From Paenibacillus assamensis DSM 18201 (lineage in GTDB: Bacteria; Bacillota; Bacilli; Paenibacillales; Paenibacillaceae), in the NCBI RefSeq assembly GCF_000422445.1, contig NZ_AULU01000025.1, positions 1 through 44,404 of the forward strand: a stretch of 44,404 nucleotides of DNA, read 5' to 3'. Below are positions 8,950 to 16,873 of the stretch, piece after piece. Position 1 is the stretch's first letter. Each line of letters starts with the position of its first letter. The notes beneath the pieces were generated by a model, which had not been told where the DNA came from, made no database searches, and saw only the letters and a list, made by a program, of their open reading frames with translations. The position numbers and the translations under genes were made by a program.

Positions 8950-9020
8950 GGAGTATTCATTCATTTCTCGTAGTATGGTCAAGCTGCTGCTGCGAAATGA
9001 AGGGATACTCCTTTCTATTA
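8950..9020 (+). terminator. Probable terminator after the importer/adaptor operon
   Basis: Imperfect inverted repeat: GGAGTATTC (from 8950) pairs with GGATACTCC (ending 9011), and the inner CATTTC pairs with GAAATG. A T-rich tail (TTTCTATTATCTTT) follows. Confidence 0.6.
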
Positions 9021-9028
9021 TCTTTATG

Positions 9029-9059
9029 TTGACAATTTTCAGGTTAGGATTACTATGAT
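9029..9059 (+). promoter_or_regulatory. Probable sigma-A promoter for the papain-fold/sensor operon
   Basis: A perfect -35 TTGACA lies at 9029-9034. Either TACTAT (9051-9056, 16-bp spacer) or TATGAT (9054-9059, 19-bp spacer) could be the -10. No dyad lies in the spacer, so the 16-bp reading is favoured. The first gene starts 52 bases downstream. Confidence 0.5.
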
Positions 9060-9110
9060 AGTGTGGCATGAATTTAGACGGATATCTACAACCTTATAGG
9101 GGGGAATACG

Positions 9111-9734
9111 ATGTCTCAACAACCTGTTTCTTATCAGGAAATTGAACCGAAGCTGCAAACGGGAGACATTTTTTTAGCGCATGGTGTATCAGGAGAAAGT
9201 TTACGTGTCGAGAAGCTGGAGCACTGTTTGTGGTCACATGTCGCGATGGTCGTTCGTGGACCGAATGACGAAGTATTACTGTGGGAATCCACCTCTTTAG
9301 ACAATTTAGAGGACATATGCTTCCATGTTAAGAAGTCGGGGCCACAGCTCGTAAAATTGCGGGAAAGACTGACGACGGATTTGAAGGGTAACTACGATTC
9401 GATGTTTGCCATTCGTTTGCTTGACGTCGAACGGACGCACAGTATGAATGATCATTTGGAAACGTTTATTGCCCAAGTGCACAATGCTTCATTCCCTAGT
9501 ACCCTCCGGATGTATTGGGAGGTTTTAGAGGGGAAGCTAGGCGTCAAATCTTCCTTTAAAGACTTTTTTTGCAGTAAGTTAGTAGCAGAAACCTACATAC
9601 AGTTAGGACTTCTTTCAGCGACAAAACCTCCAAATAGCTACGAACCTAGAGATTTTTCAGCACAACGTCCGCTTTCATTATTGAAGGGTGCTCGCCTCAG
9701 TGAAGAAATTCTTATTGATGTTAATTCCATTTAG
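9111..9734 (+). CDS. Permuted papain-fold (YiiX/NlpC-P60-like) protein
   Basis: A 207-residue protein of the circularly permuted papain/NlpC-P60 superfamily. The order of motifs is diagnostic: LQTGDIFLAHG near the N-terminus, then the catalytic His43 in LWSHVAMVV, and the catalytic Cys154 late in the chain in FFCSKLVAETYIQLGLL. Members hydrolyse or bind amide or thioester bonds in peptidoglycan peptides or lipids. There is no signal peptide, so the protein may act inside the cell. It is the first gene of an operon, ending two bases before the sensor kinase start, which suggests a role linked to that signalling system. The ATG follows GGGGGGAA. The enzymatic substrate is unknown. Confidence 0.75.
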   Translation: MSQQPVSYQEIEPKLQTGDIFLAHGVSGESLRVEKLEHCLWSHVAMVVRGPNDEVLLWESTSLDNLEDICFHVKKSGPQLVKLRERLTTDLKGNYDSMFAIRLLDVERTHSMNDHLETFIAQVHNASFPSTLRMYWEVLEGKLGVKSSFKDFFCSKLVAETYIQLGLLSATKPPNSYEPRDFSAQRPLSLLKGARLSEEILIDVNSI

Positions 9735-9736
9735 CG

Positions 9737-12700
9737 ATGAGGTGGCAGAGTCTCATTCGTCTTTTCTTATATTTACTTCTATGTATCACAGTACATCCTG
9801 CTAACGTCGATGCCAACAACGCTATTTCACCTGTAAACGGTGAGATTAAGGTAGATGAATGGGACTTTGAACGGGACGGGACGATCAAGCTGGACGGTGA
9901 GTGGGCTTTTTATTGGCAGCAACTGCTTAAACCTACCGACTTTCCTCTCCGATCTGGATCAATGGCGAGTACATATGTCAATGTACCTGACTATTGGTCC
10001 AACTACAAAGTGAATGGATTGCCACTTCCGTCAGAAGGATATGCCACGTATCGGTTAACCGTTAGTGGTCTGCAATCAGGAGAGCAGCTAGGACTCAAAC
10101 TGCGCAACGTATATTCTTCGTACGCGTTATGGGTAAATGATCGTCTGGTTATCTCAATAGGTTTACCAGGAGTAACTCCTGAAGAAACAAAGCCACAATT
10201 CGGCGCTTCTACCGTTGTGCCTATTGCGCCTAGTTCAGATGGAAAGCTAACTATTTTGCTGCAGGTAGCCAATTATGAGTATCCCAAGGGTGGTATCAAT
10301 AACTCTCTTATACTTGGTAATGCCAAACAACTATACCATGAGAAATCGGGCGAGCTTGTACAAGACAGCTTTATAATCGGTTCGCTAATGGTTATGGCAG
10401 TATACCATCTTTTCTTGTACGGATTACGACGTAATGATGTTATTTCGCTATATTTCGGATTATTTTGTCTATGCATTGCCGTGAGAACAATGCTTGTAGG
10501 ATCCAGATATATATTAGAAGTTTTTCCGATGATATCGTGGGAATGGTTTGCGAAAGCATCGTATTTGACGGTATACGTAGGTGAATTTTTCTTAATTTCA
10601 TTTATCTATCATTTATTCCCTCAATATTTGTCACGTATCGTGTGGCGGACGACACAAGGGCTAACGCTTGTCTTAACTGTGCTAGTCATTGTAACAGATG
10701 TGAAGGTGTACGATTACTCTCTAATCTTCTTTGAGGTGTATTCCGTAGGCTTAGTCTTATATGCTGTGTATGCAGCTATTCAGGCCATCCGTCAACGGCA
10801 ACAAGGGGCGATTCTACTCTTTTTAGGATTCAGTCTGTTATTTGTGACAGCTCTAAATGATACATTAAATCGCAAGGGAATTTTAGAAACACCAGCATTA
10901 TTGCAACTGGGTGTGTTGGGTTTTGTGTTTTTGCAAGCTTTGCTGCTGTCGATGAAGTTCACGCGAGCCTATATACAAGTAGAACGACTTTCAGATCGGC
11001 TATTGACGCTAGATAAGCTAAAGGATGACTTTTTAGCAAAAACTTCGCATGAGCTGCGTACACCTCTCCATGGCATTATTGGATTGGCTGATGCGCTTAT
11101 AGATGGCAGCTCGGGAAAGCTCAATTCACCTGTAATAGAGCTGCTACAGCTTATCAAAATAAGTGGACAGCGGTTAGCTCATTTAGTGGATGATATATTA
11201 GACTTCTCGAAGCTGAAGCATCAAGAGATCGTCTTAGTTCCAGTAACCGTTAATTTACGACTAGCGGTTGAGCTGACTATTCAAGTCGTTATGCCTTTAG
11301 CAAGGAATAAAGGGCTGTTGCTGTCACAAGAACTAGCGGATAACTTATACGTCATTGCTGACGAGAACAGGCTTCAGCAAATTCTGTATAACCTGATTGG
11401 CAATGCTATTACGTATACAGATACAGGGTCTATCATTATTAAAGCATATAGGCAGCATGGACAAGTTATCGTGAAAATTGTGGATACCGGAATCGGGATT
11501 GAAAAATCGGATCAAGCGAGAATTTTTGATTCTTTCGAGCAATTGCATTCCTATAACAGACCCTCTCAAGGAGGAAGCGGAATTGGGTTGTCTATCACGA
11601 AGAAGCTCGTCGAGCTTCATGGAGGATATATTGAGGTCATTTCACGCCCAGGTCACGGATCTACCTTTACCTTTACGCTTCCTTGGGCTGGAGAAGAAAA
11701 GCCATTAACAGCTCCACTTCCAAATACTAATCCGGTTCCACTTGAGTCAATTTCGCAATATGAGTTAGGGGGAGCAGAAGTAGAGGCTTTTGATACTCAT
11801 ATGCAGACTCTTCCCGCAGTGCTCATTGTGGACGATGATCCAATCAACATACAGGTGTTGGTGCAATTTTTAACAGGCCGGTATGCAATCCGTTCGACAT
11901 GTAATGGTCAAGAGGCTATTGACTGGATTCAAGAAGGGTACAAGCCAGATATTGCTTTGCTGGATGTCATGATGCCTTATGTATCTGGGCTTCAAATCGG
12001 TGCAGAAATACGTCGTTACCACACTTCAGGCGAACTACCGGTTATTTTCCTTAGTGCAAAAAGTCAAATCACGGATTTAGTTGCGGGCTTTCAACATGGA
12101 GGAAATGATTATTTAATGAAACCGTTTGATAAACAGGAGTTATTTGCTCGATTGGAGCTGCACTTGCAGCTAGCTCGTTGGCATACATCGTTGGAACATG
12201 AAGTGAAAGCTAGAACCAGTGAACTTGAGCAATCGATGGAAGAACGGGCTAGAGCTATAGCGGAGATTTCTGTGCTCGCAGAACGAAATCGGATAGCTAG
12301 GGATATTCATGATCATGTTGGGCATATTCTTACCGCCGGCGTTGTACAATTAGAAGCTGGTATGAAGCTAATGAGTGTAAATTCTCCTGACTCATTAGAG
12401 AAGCTGAAGCTTGTATCTGAGCTAGTTCGTAAGGGGCTTCACGAAATGAGGCAGTCTGTGCATATGCTCGCTGAACAGCCGATCGATAACCTTACCTTTC
12501 AAGATTACTTGGTTCAGATCATCAGAGATGCTGAGCAATATGCAGATGTCAAAGTAGATCACTGTATTGAAATGACAGAGAGAAACTTAGAAGATGACAC
12601 GAAGAAATTAATTCGTAACGCCCTACAAGAGGGAATAACGAACGGCATCAAACACGGGAAATGCACACATTTCCGATTTGAACTAAAGGAAACTTCTGAA

Positions 12701-12892
12701 TACATTCAGTTTAAACTAGAAAATGATGGCGTGCCTTTCGGCGCTGAGCAGTTGGGCTTCGGGCTGACTATGATTCGCCAATCCGTTCAACGTGTTGGCG
12801 GAACTTTCACAATTAGCACGAAGGATGGCACAGGCTGCGCGCTAACCTTTATCATGCCGCACATAAGGAGTGACCAAGTGTGTCTAGCATAA
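9737..12892 (+). CDS. 7TMR-DISM hybrid sensor with two kinase modules (HK-REC-HK)
   Basis: 1051 residues, unusually complex. A signal peptide (1-27) precedes an extracellular jelly-roll DISMED2-like domain (about 35-200, with DGEWAFYW and YATYRLTV). Seven membrane segments follow (about 210-405). A HisKA domain with His438 (KTSHELRTPLHG) and an ATPase domain (about 540-655, GGSGIGLS) come next. A receiver at about 694-810 has Asp743 in ALLDVMMP. A second kinase of the LiaS/DegS HisKA_3 type has His858 (RDIHDHVGH) and a terminal ATPase domain (about 945-1045). Phosphate may pass His438 to Asp743 and gate the second kinase, which would phosphorylate the NarL-type regulator whose gene overlaps by 13 bases. 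The start has no strong ribosome site and probably relies on coupling to the upstream gene. Confidence 0.9.
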   Translation: MRWQSLIRLFLYLLLCITVHPANVDANNAISPVNGEIKVDEWDFERDGTIKLDGEWAFYWQQLLKPTDFPLRSGSMASTYVNVPDYWSNYKVNGLPLPSEGYATYRLTVSGLQSGEQLGLKLRNVYSSYALWVNDRLVISIGLPGVTPEETKPQFGASTVVPIAPSSDGKLTILLQVANYEYPKGGINNSLILGNAKQLYHEKSGELVQDSFIIGSLMVMAVYHLFLYGLRRNDVISLYFGLFCLCIAVRTMLVGSRYILEVFPMISWEWFAKASYLTVYVGEFFLISFIYHLFPQYLSRIVWRTTQGLTLVLTVLVIVTDVKVYDYSLIFFEVYSVGLVLYAVYAAIQAIRQRQQGAILLFLGFSLLFVTALNDTLNRKGILETPALLQLGVLGFVFLQALLLSMKFTRAYIQVERLSDRLLTLDKLKDDFLAKTSHELRTPLHGIIGLADALIDGSSGKLNSPVIELLQLIKISGQRLAHLVDDILDFSKLKHQEIVLVPVTVNLRLAVELTIQVVMPLARNKGLLLSQELADNLYVIADENRLQQILYNLIGNAITYTDTGSIIIKAYRQHGQVIVKIVDTGIGIEKSDQARIFDSFEQLHSYNRPSQGGSGIGLSITKKLVELHGGYIEVISRPGHGSTFTFTLPWAGEEKPLTAPLPNTNPVPLESISQYELGGAEVEAFDTHMQTLPAVLIVDDDPINIQVLVQFLTGRYAIRSTCNGQEAIDWIQEGYKPDIALLDVMMPYVSGLQIGAEIRRYHTSGELPVIFLSAKSQITDLVAGFQHGGNDYLMKPFDKQELFARLELHLQLARWHTSLEHEVKARTSELEQSMEERARAIAEISVLAERNRIARDIHDHVGHILTAGVVQLEAGMKLMSVNSPDSLEKLKLVSELVRKGLHEMRQSVHMLAEQPIDNLTFQDYLVQIIRDAEQYADVKVDHCIEMTERNLEDDTKKLIRNALQEGITNGIKHGKCTHFRFELKETSEYIQFKLENDGVPFGAEQLGFGLTMIRQSVQRVGGTFTISTKDGTGCALTFIMPHIRSDQVCLA

Positions 12893-13539
12893 CGATACTA
12901 ATTGCAGAAGATCAGAGGCTTGTACGTGAAGGATTAGAAACGATTATCAATCTTGAGCCCGATCTTAAAGTCGTGGCAACAGCGGATAATGGGTACAACG
13001 CCTGTGTATTAGTTGAGCAATTACGACCGCAGCTCGTATTAATGGACATTGAGATGCCTGTCATGAATGGAATTATGGCTACACAACGGATTAAGCAGTT
13101 GTATCCCGAAACTATCGTATTAATCCTTAGCACTTTTACGGATGAGGACTATATTATCGAAGGGCTGGCGAATGGCGCGTCTGGTTATTTGCTGAAAGAC
13201 TTTTCATCGGACAAACTAACTACTTCGTTGAAAGAGGCGGCTCGGGGTGAATTGATGCTGCCATCTAAGCTTGCAGCAAAGCTCGCAGCTCGACTTCGCC
13301 TGGCAGCGCCTCCTCGGCTTGCAGTACGTGATTATGGGCTTACACCACGTGAACTTGAAATTGCAAAGTTAATAGTATCGTACAAAAACAATAGGGAAAT
13401 TGCGGATACGCTTTACATTGCGGAAGGAACAGTTAAGAACTATATTAGTATGATCTATGAAAAAATCGGCACCAATGATCGAGCCAAAGCCATTTCGATA
13501 TTAACTGATACGCTGGAAGGAACCATGTTTAATCATTAG
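12880..13539 (+). CDS. NarL/LuxR-family response regulator
   Basis: 219 residues. The receiver (1-120) has the acidic pair Glu10/Asp11, phosphoacceptor Asp56 in LVLMDIEMP, and Lys in YLLKDF. A LuxR-type helix-turn-helix lies at about 150-207 (LTPRELEIAKLI, then NNREIADTLYIAEGTVKNY). It starts at GTG 12880 inside the end of the sensor gene, with AAGGAG 9 bases upstream, so synthesis is coupled to the kinase. HisKA_3 kinases usually pair with NarL-type regulators, which matches the second kinase module of the preceding protein. Targets are unknown; self-regulation or the gene downstream (dioxygenase) are candidates only by position. Confidence 0.93.
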   Translation: MSSITILIAEDQRLVREGLETIINLEPDLKVVATADNGYNACVLVEQLRPQLVLMDIEMPVMNGIMATQRIKQLYPETIVLILSTFTDEDYIIEGLANGASGYLLKDFSSDKLTTSLKEAARGELMLPSKLAAKLAARLRLAAPPRLAVRDYGLTPRELEIAKLIVSYKNNREIADTLYIAEGTVKNYISMIYEKIGTNDRAKAISILTDTLEGTMFNH

Positions 13540-13573
13540 TCAATGTAATGTCTATTTAAATGGCATTTCTTAC

Positions 13574-13602
13574 ACCGACTCATTATAGGGTCGGTATTTT
13601 TG
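13574..13602 (+). terminator. Rho-independent terminator after the NarL-type regulator
   Basis: Arms ACCGAC (13574-13579) and GTCGGT (13590-13595) with an AT-rich loop, followed by ATTTTT. Confidence 0.75.
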
Positions 13603-13791
13603 CGTTTCTTATATAAAGGATATCTCTAAACTTCAGTGATGACTAGTTACTTCAGTCATAGGTAAGTCATATGACGAACTACACACTCCAGTCACTTACC
13701 TTGTATATGCATCTCCGCTATGATGAGGTCAACAGTACGACGACCGAATTGCAAATGAATGCTTCGAGTAGTGCTTAAAGGAGGTAAGTGT

Positions 13792-14529
13792 ATGAATGCT
13801 TTGAATGCGACACAATCCGCAGAAATACGTGCGAAATCTGCAGCGGCAGGACCAAAACCGATTAAACCTTGGACCATTTTACGCTATGACACGGATCGAT
13901 TTCCATTTGCCAAAATCATATCTCGTGATGTGTATAAGGTGAAACAGTTAGATTTACTTCACGAATTTGTGAAATCGAAGCGCAAGTTACTAGGTATGAG
14001 TGATATATTAACTCAAAAAGATAATTTGAGTGCCATAGCATTATTTCAAAAAAGCACGAAGGATTCTCCTTTTTATTTGTTCTATCATCACTTCATGCAA
14101 AAAGTGCTCTCTCCATTAGTGGGAAGTTCATTATCCTATTCAAGTCATCCCAATATGCGTGTTCATTTCCCTGGGACAGATAGTGAGAGCAGCTTCCATC
14201 ATGACATCCTCGTTACCCGTCGAATGGATCAAATGAATTGTTGGATGCCTTTTACAGATGTTGACGGAACAGCAACGCTCTGGTTAGAAAGTGATTATGG
14301 TCGCGGCGATTATGCGCCAGTACCTGTACAGTATGGGGAAGTGCTTATATTTGATGGGGGGTATTTGGGGCATGGTTCTGTTCCTAACGAAAGTAATGGA
14401 ACAAGAATTAGTCTCGATATGCGCTTTTCCTATAAAGGGGCTAATACGCGCATAGAGGGAGTCACCCTCCTGAACCAAATCGTACAGCGGAACGAAAGTG
14501 GATACGGTTTTAAACGAATGTACCGTTAA
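13792..14529 (+). CDS. StrG/PhyH-like Fe(II)/2-oxoglutarate-dependent dioxygenase
   Basis: A 245-residue protein with the jelly-roll oxygenase metal site: His136 and Asp138 (in SFHHDILV) and His194 (GHGSVPNE) as the two-His-one-carboxylate triad, with Arg205 (TRISLDMRF) as likely 2-oxoglutarate ligand. The local sequence resembles the StrG-like proteins found in antibiotic gene clusters, which are thought to hydroxylate small molecules. The ATG at 13792 is preferred over one at 13759 because AAAGGAGGT lies 8 bases before it. It is a single-gene unit closed by a strong terminator, with no biosynthetic partners around it. The GGTAAGT (13660s) and ACTTACC (13690s) inverted elements upstream might be regulatory. 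Confidence 0.72.
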   Translation: MNALNATQSAEIRAKSAAAGPKPIKPWTILRYDTDRFPFAKIISRDVYKVKQLDLLHEFVKSKRKLLGMSDILTQKDNLSAIALFQKSTKDSPFYLFYHHFMQKVLSPLVGSSLSYSSHPNMRVHFPGTDSESSFHHDILVTRRMDQMNCWMPFTDVDGTATLWLESDYGRGDYAPVPVQYGEVLIFDGGYLGHGSVPNESNGTRISLDMRFSYKGANTRIEGVTLLNQIVQRNESGYGFKRMYR

Positions 14530-14578
14530 GTGATTCAACAACGTGTGAACCATATGTTGGTCATATTGAAAATAAAGG

Positions 14579-14616
14579 AGTTGGCGTCGCCACGCACTGA
14601 CGACGCCAACTTTATG
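14579..14616. terminator. Bidirectional terminator between convergent genes
   Basis: Perfect 11-bp arms AGTTGGCGTCG (14579-14589) and CGACGCCAACT (14601-14611) lie between the dioxygenase stop and the stop of the minus-strand fusion gene. A short T-rich stretch follows on the plus strand, and AAATAAAGG precedes, giving Ts on the minus strand. Confidence 0.7.
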
Positions 14617-14625
14617 CGTGATAGG

Positions 14626-15582
14626 TTAGTATTTAGCTGCCCAAACTTCGATTTCGACTTTAAGCGAATCAACTGCTAATGCCGGAATATAACAAAACGT
14701 CATAGCTGGTGTGGCACCTCCGTGAAACTTCTCCCAAGCTTCATCGAAATAGTCCCAATCCATTTCTTCCGTTGCCCAAATATTCACCTTAAAAATATTG
14801 TCTGCAGTCACTGATTGGCTTTGCAAAACACGTAATATGTTCTGGAGCGTATTATGCAATTGCTGTTTTAGCTCCGGAGGGATATGTCCCTGTAAATCGC
14901 TTCCTACTTGACCAGACAATACGAGCAAATCAGCGCCTCGTGGGACAACAGTGAGGTGAGTGTACGGACCCATAGGAGGGACCAATGTAGTTGGATTGAT
15001 ACGCTGAACCCGTTTCTTCTCAGCCAATGTGTTATCGGAAGCTTCTGCTCTAACGATAGCCAACGTCTGATGATCTTCCCAACGGCCATTTATTTTTACA
15101 TTTTTCATAGCAATACCTTCTTTATGGAAGCCAGACTTCAGCAGCACTTTCATGGAACCTTGATTATGTAGCATAACACCAGCCTCAATCCGATGGAGGC
15201 CCAATTGCCTAAAAGCGTAGTCAACAACTAATGTAACTGCCTCCGTCATATATCCTTTCCCGTTGTGAGCTTGATCAAGGAAATAGCCAATCCAGCAGCT
15301 TTGCAGGTTATAACGTACAACCTCTGTTAAAGAGACTTCACCAATGACCTGCCCCGATTGCTGCAAGCAGATTACAAATAAATAACCTCGATCTGCTTCT
15401 TTTAACTCCATCTCTTCCTTAATTCGATCGATCTGGCCTGCAAGGGTATAGAAAGATTCCTCTCTTGAACCAGTGAAAGCTTGAAAGAACTCGCGATTGT
15501 TTCTTTCTAGTGCGAGTAGGTTCTCGGCATCGGATTCCTCAACCAATTTTACATAAATGTTTTCTCCGTTTAATCGTGTCAT
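14626..15582 (-). CDS. GNAT acetyltransferase fused to a RidA (YjgF/UK114) domain
   Basis: 318 residues in one uninterrupted frame. Residues 1 to about 178 are a RimJ/RimL-type GNAT domain with the acetyl-CoA loop AHNGKGYMTEA. Residues about 190-318 are a complete RidA-like domain (NPTTLVPPMGPYTHL, then LVLSGQVGSD). RidA proteins hydrolyse reactive enamine/imine intermediates using a conserved Arg; here that site reads TPAMTF with Met294, so the classical deaminase chemistry is probably lost. The GNAT half is closest to enzymes acetylating amines such as protein N-termini or antibiotics. The ATG follows AAAAAGGAG. A perfect terminator hairpin stands only 28 bases before the start, implying expression by read-through from the upstream leader. 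No internal start separates the two domains. Confidence 0.85.
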   Translation of the reverse strand: MTRLNGENIYVKLVEESDAENLLALERNNREFFQAFTGSREESFYTLAGQIDRIKEEMELKEADRGYLFVICLQQSGQVIGEVSLTEVVRYNLQSCWIGYFLDQAHNGKGYMTEAVTLVVDYAFRQLGLHRIEAGVMLHNQGSMKVLLKSGFHKEGIAMKNVKINGRWEDHQTLAIVRAEASDNTLAEKKRVQRINPTTLVPPMGPYTHLTVVPRGADLLVLSGQVGSDLQGHIPPELKQQLHNTLQNILRVLQSQSVTADNIFKVNIWATEEMDWDYFDEAWEKFHGGATPAMTFCYIPALAVDSLKVEIEVWAAKY

Positions 15583-15610
15583 CGTTCATTTCTCCTTTTT
15601 GTTAAATAAT

Positions 15611-15686
15611 AAAAAACACCACAGGAACCCTGTGGTGTACGAATCAAAATCAAAATAGATAACCACAAGGAAGCGACCTGTGGTGT
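15611..15686 (-). promoter_or_regulatory. Attenuator-like tandem hairpins before the GNAT-RidA gene
   Basis: Read on the minus strand, four complementary segments occur in order: ACACCACAGG (15686-15677), CCTTGTGGT (15670-15662), ACACCACAGG again (15638-15629) and CCTGTGGTGT (15625-15616), followed by six Ts. Segments 3:4 form a perfect 10-bp terminator with a 3-nt loop. Segment 2 can pair either with 1 or with 3, and segment 4 with 3 or 1. This is the 1:2/3:4 versus 2:3 logic of transcription attenuators. No T-box consensus (GGGTGGNACCGCG) is present. The inducing signal is unknown. Confidence 0.65.
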
Positions 15687-15703
15687 TTAAGATCCACTGT
15701 ATC

Positions 15704-15841
15704 CTAAGTCATGATCACCTTAGATAGAAGTCGCCGAATATCGAATTTGGACAGACGTATCCCGTGGTTAAATAGATCAAAGAAAACAGCAGTAGAATAT
15801 CCTGTGCCTTTAGACAAAGATTGCAATGATCGTTTCTTCAT
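15704..15841 (-). CDS. 45-residue small ORF (leader peptide or microprotein) before the GNAT-RidA attenuator
   Basis: The ORF begins at ATG 15841 with an AAAGGAG ribosome site (plus-strand 15851-15857) about 9-10 bases upstream. It encodes a basic 45-residue peptide starting MKKRSLQSLSKGTGYSTAVF and ending in TAG at 15704. A good promoter (TTGCAT, 17 bp, TATAAT) sits about 80 bases upstream. The stop lies 17 bases before the first of two tandem hairpins. It could be an independent microprotein terminated by the hairpin, or a leader whose translation controls read-through into the fusion gene. It is longer than classical leader peptides and has no run of one amino acid. I do not recognise the sequence. 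Confidence 0.55.
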   Translation of the reverse strand: MKKRSLQSLSKGTGYSTAVFFDLFNHGIRLSKFDIRRLLSKVIMT

Positions 15842-15922
15842 GAGGATACGCTCCTTTCGTGTAGTGGTAGATAGGATAAATACATTTGCTATTGCTCATC
15901 CGTTCATTCATACATGTCTAAA

Positions 15923-15951
15923 ATTATATGTGAAATGGCGAGCGAATGCAA
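15923..15951 (-). promoter_or_regulatory. Sigma-A promoter for the small ORF / GNAT-RidA leader
   Basis: On the minus strand: -35 TTGCAT (15951-15946), 17-bp spacer, -10 TATAAT (15928-15923). Spacing is ideal. It is the only strong promoter seen between the DUF421 gene and the GNAT-RidA gene. Confidence 0.65.
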
Positions 15952-16059
15952 GTTGTACGAACTCCGCAATGTGCAGCGTTCTTCAACCGTGCATAATGCT
16001 AGAGAAGGGAAACATAATAACGATTACAATTCGAACTATGATCGTAGGGATGCATACGG

Positions 16060-16755
16060 ATGAATGATTTTGCTCACGTAGATTTTTGGGAAATGATCAT
16101 CAGAGCTACTGCTGCGTTTGTTATCATATTATCGGTAACTCGTTTTCTTGGAAAAAAACAGCTCAGTCATCTTACTTTCTTTAACTATGTTACAGGTATC
16201 ACAATAGGCTCTATCGCTGCTGATATTGCAGGTGAAACAGAAACGCCATTTTTCAATGGTGTTGTCAGCATTGTCTGGTGGTCGGTGTTAACGATACTTG
16301 TCGGATTTATCGCGCTCAAATCAACTAAAGTACGTATTTTGCTGGACGGAGAACCAACAATCCTTATTAAAAGGGGGAAAATTATGAAGCAGGCTCTTTA
16401 TAGCAGTCGTTTAAATTTGGATGATTTGAGTATGATGCTTCGAGAAAACAATGTTTTCAGTACGAAAGACGTAAATTATGCCATTCTTGAGCCTGACGGG
16501 AGATTAAGTGTATTAATGAAAGAAGCTCAACAGCAGGTAACGAAAGCAGATATGAACATTGCTCCTAGGAAATTTGTTTATCTTCCTTCCGAAATTATTG
16601 CAGATGGAAAAATCGTATACAAAAATTTGAAGGAATTAAATCTTACTGAAGTTTGGGTACATAACGAATTAAAGAAACACGGAATTCGATCGGTAGAAGA
16701 GGTTTTGTATGCCGAAATTCAACAAGATGGATCGTTATTTATAGATAAATGTTAA
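16060..16755 (+). CDS. DUF421 (YetF/YcaP-family) membrane protein
   Basis: 231 residues. Three membrane segments occupy about 12-85, followed by the cytoplasmic YetF-type domain, recognisable by LTFFNYVTGITIGSIAAD, ILLDGEPTILIKRGKI, LNLDDLSMMLRENNVFS and VNYAILEPDGRLSVL. Family members are widespread in Bacillales and several are sporulation-linked, but the biochemical role is not settled. The ATG at 16060 has only a weak ribosome site (GTAGGGA). It is transcribed divergently from the small ORF/GNAT-RidA unit and sits upstream of an MFS exporter with a gap of about 120 bases, so co-transcription with the exporter is uncertain. Confidence 0.88.
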   Translation: MNDFAHVDFWEMIIRATAAFVIILSVTRFLGKKQLSHLTFFNYVTGITIGSIAADIAGETETPFFNGVVSIVWWSVLTILVGFIALKSTKVRILLDGEPTILIKRGKIMKQALYSSRLNLDDLSMMLRENNVFSTKDVNYAILEPDGRLSVLMKEAQQQVTKADMNIAPRKFVYLPSEIIADGKIVYKNLKELNLTEVWVHNELKKHGIRSVEEVLYAEIQQDGSLFIDKC

Positions 16756-16873
16756 TTTGGGCGTGTTCAGGTTAAGCAGCATTTTAGTCAGGCTGGAATG
16801 AAATGATGTATCAAGGGAAATCTTATCCGAGTGAGCAGTAACCAGCCTTGGAATGAAGAAAGAGGATGCATCA

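Noticed and set aside
13692..13877. 61-codon minus-strand frame over the start of the dioxygenase gene
   Set aside because: Lies antisense to a well-supported coding start and has no ribosome site.
15611..15686. T-box riboswitch before the GNAT-RidA gene
   Set aside because: The conserved T-box sequence (GGGTGGNACCGCG) and a specifier loop are not visible; only the terminator-like hairpins are.
15711..16067. 118-codon plus-strand frame upstream of the DUF421 gene
   Set aside because: No ribosome binding site, no recognisable domain, and it is antisense to a better-supported 45-codon ORF and its promoter.
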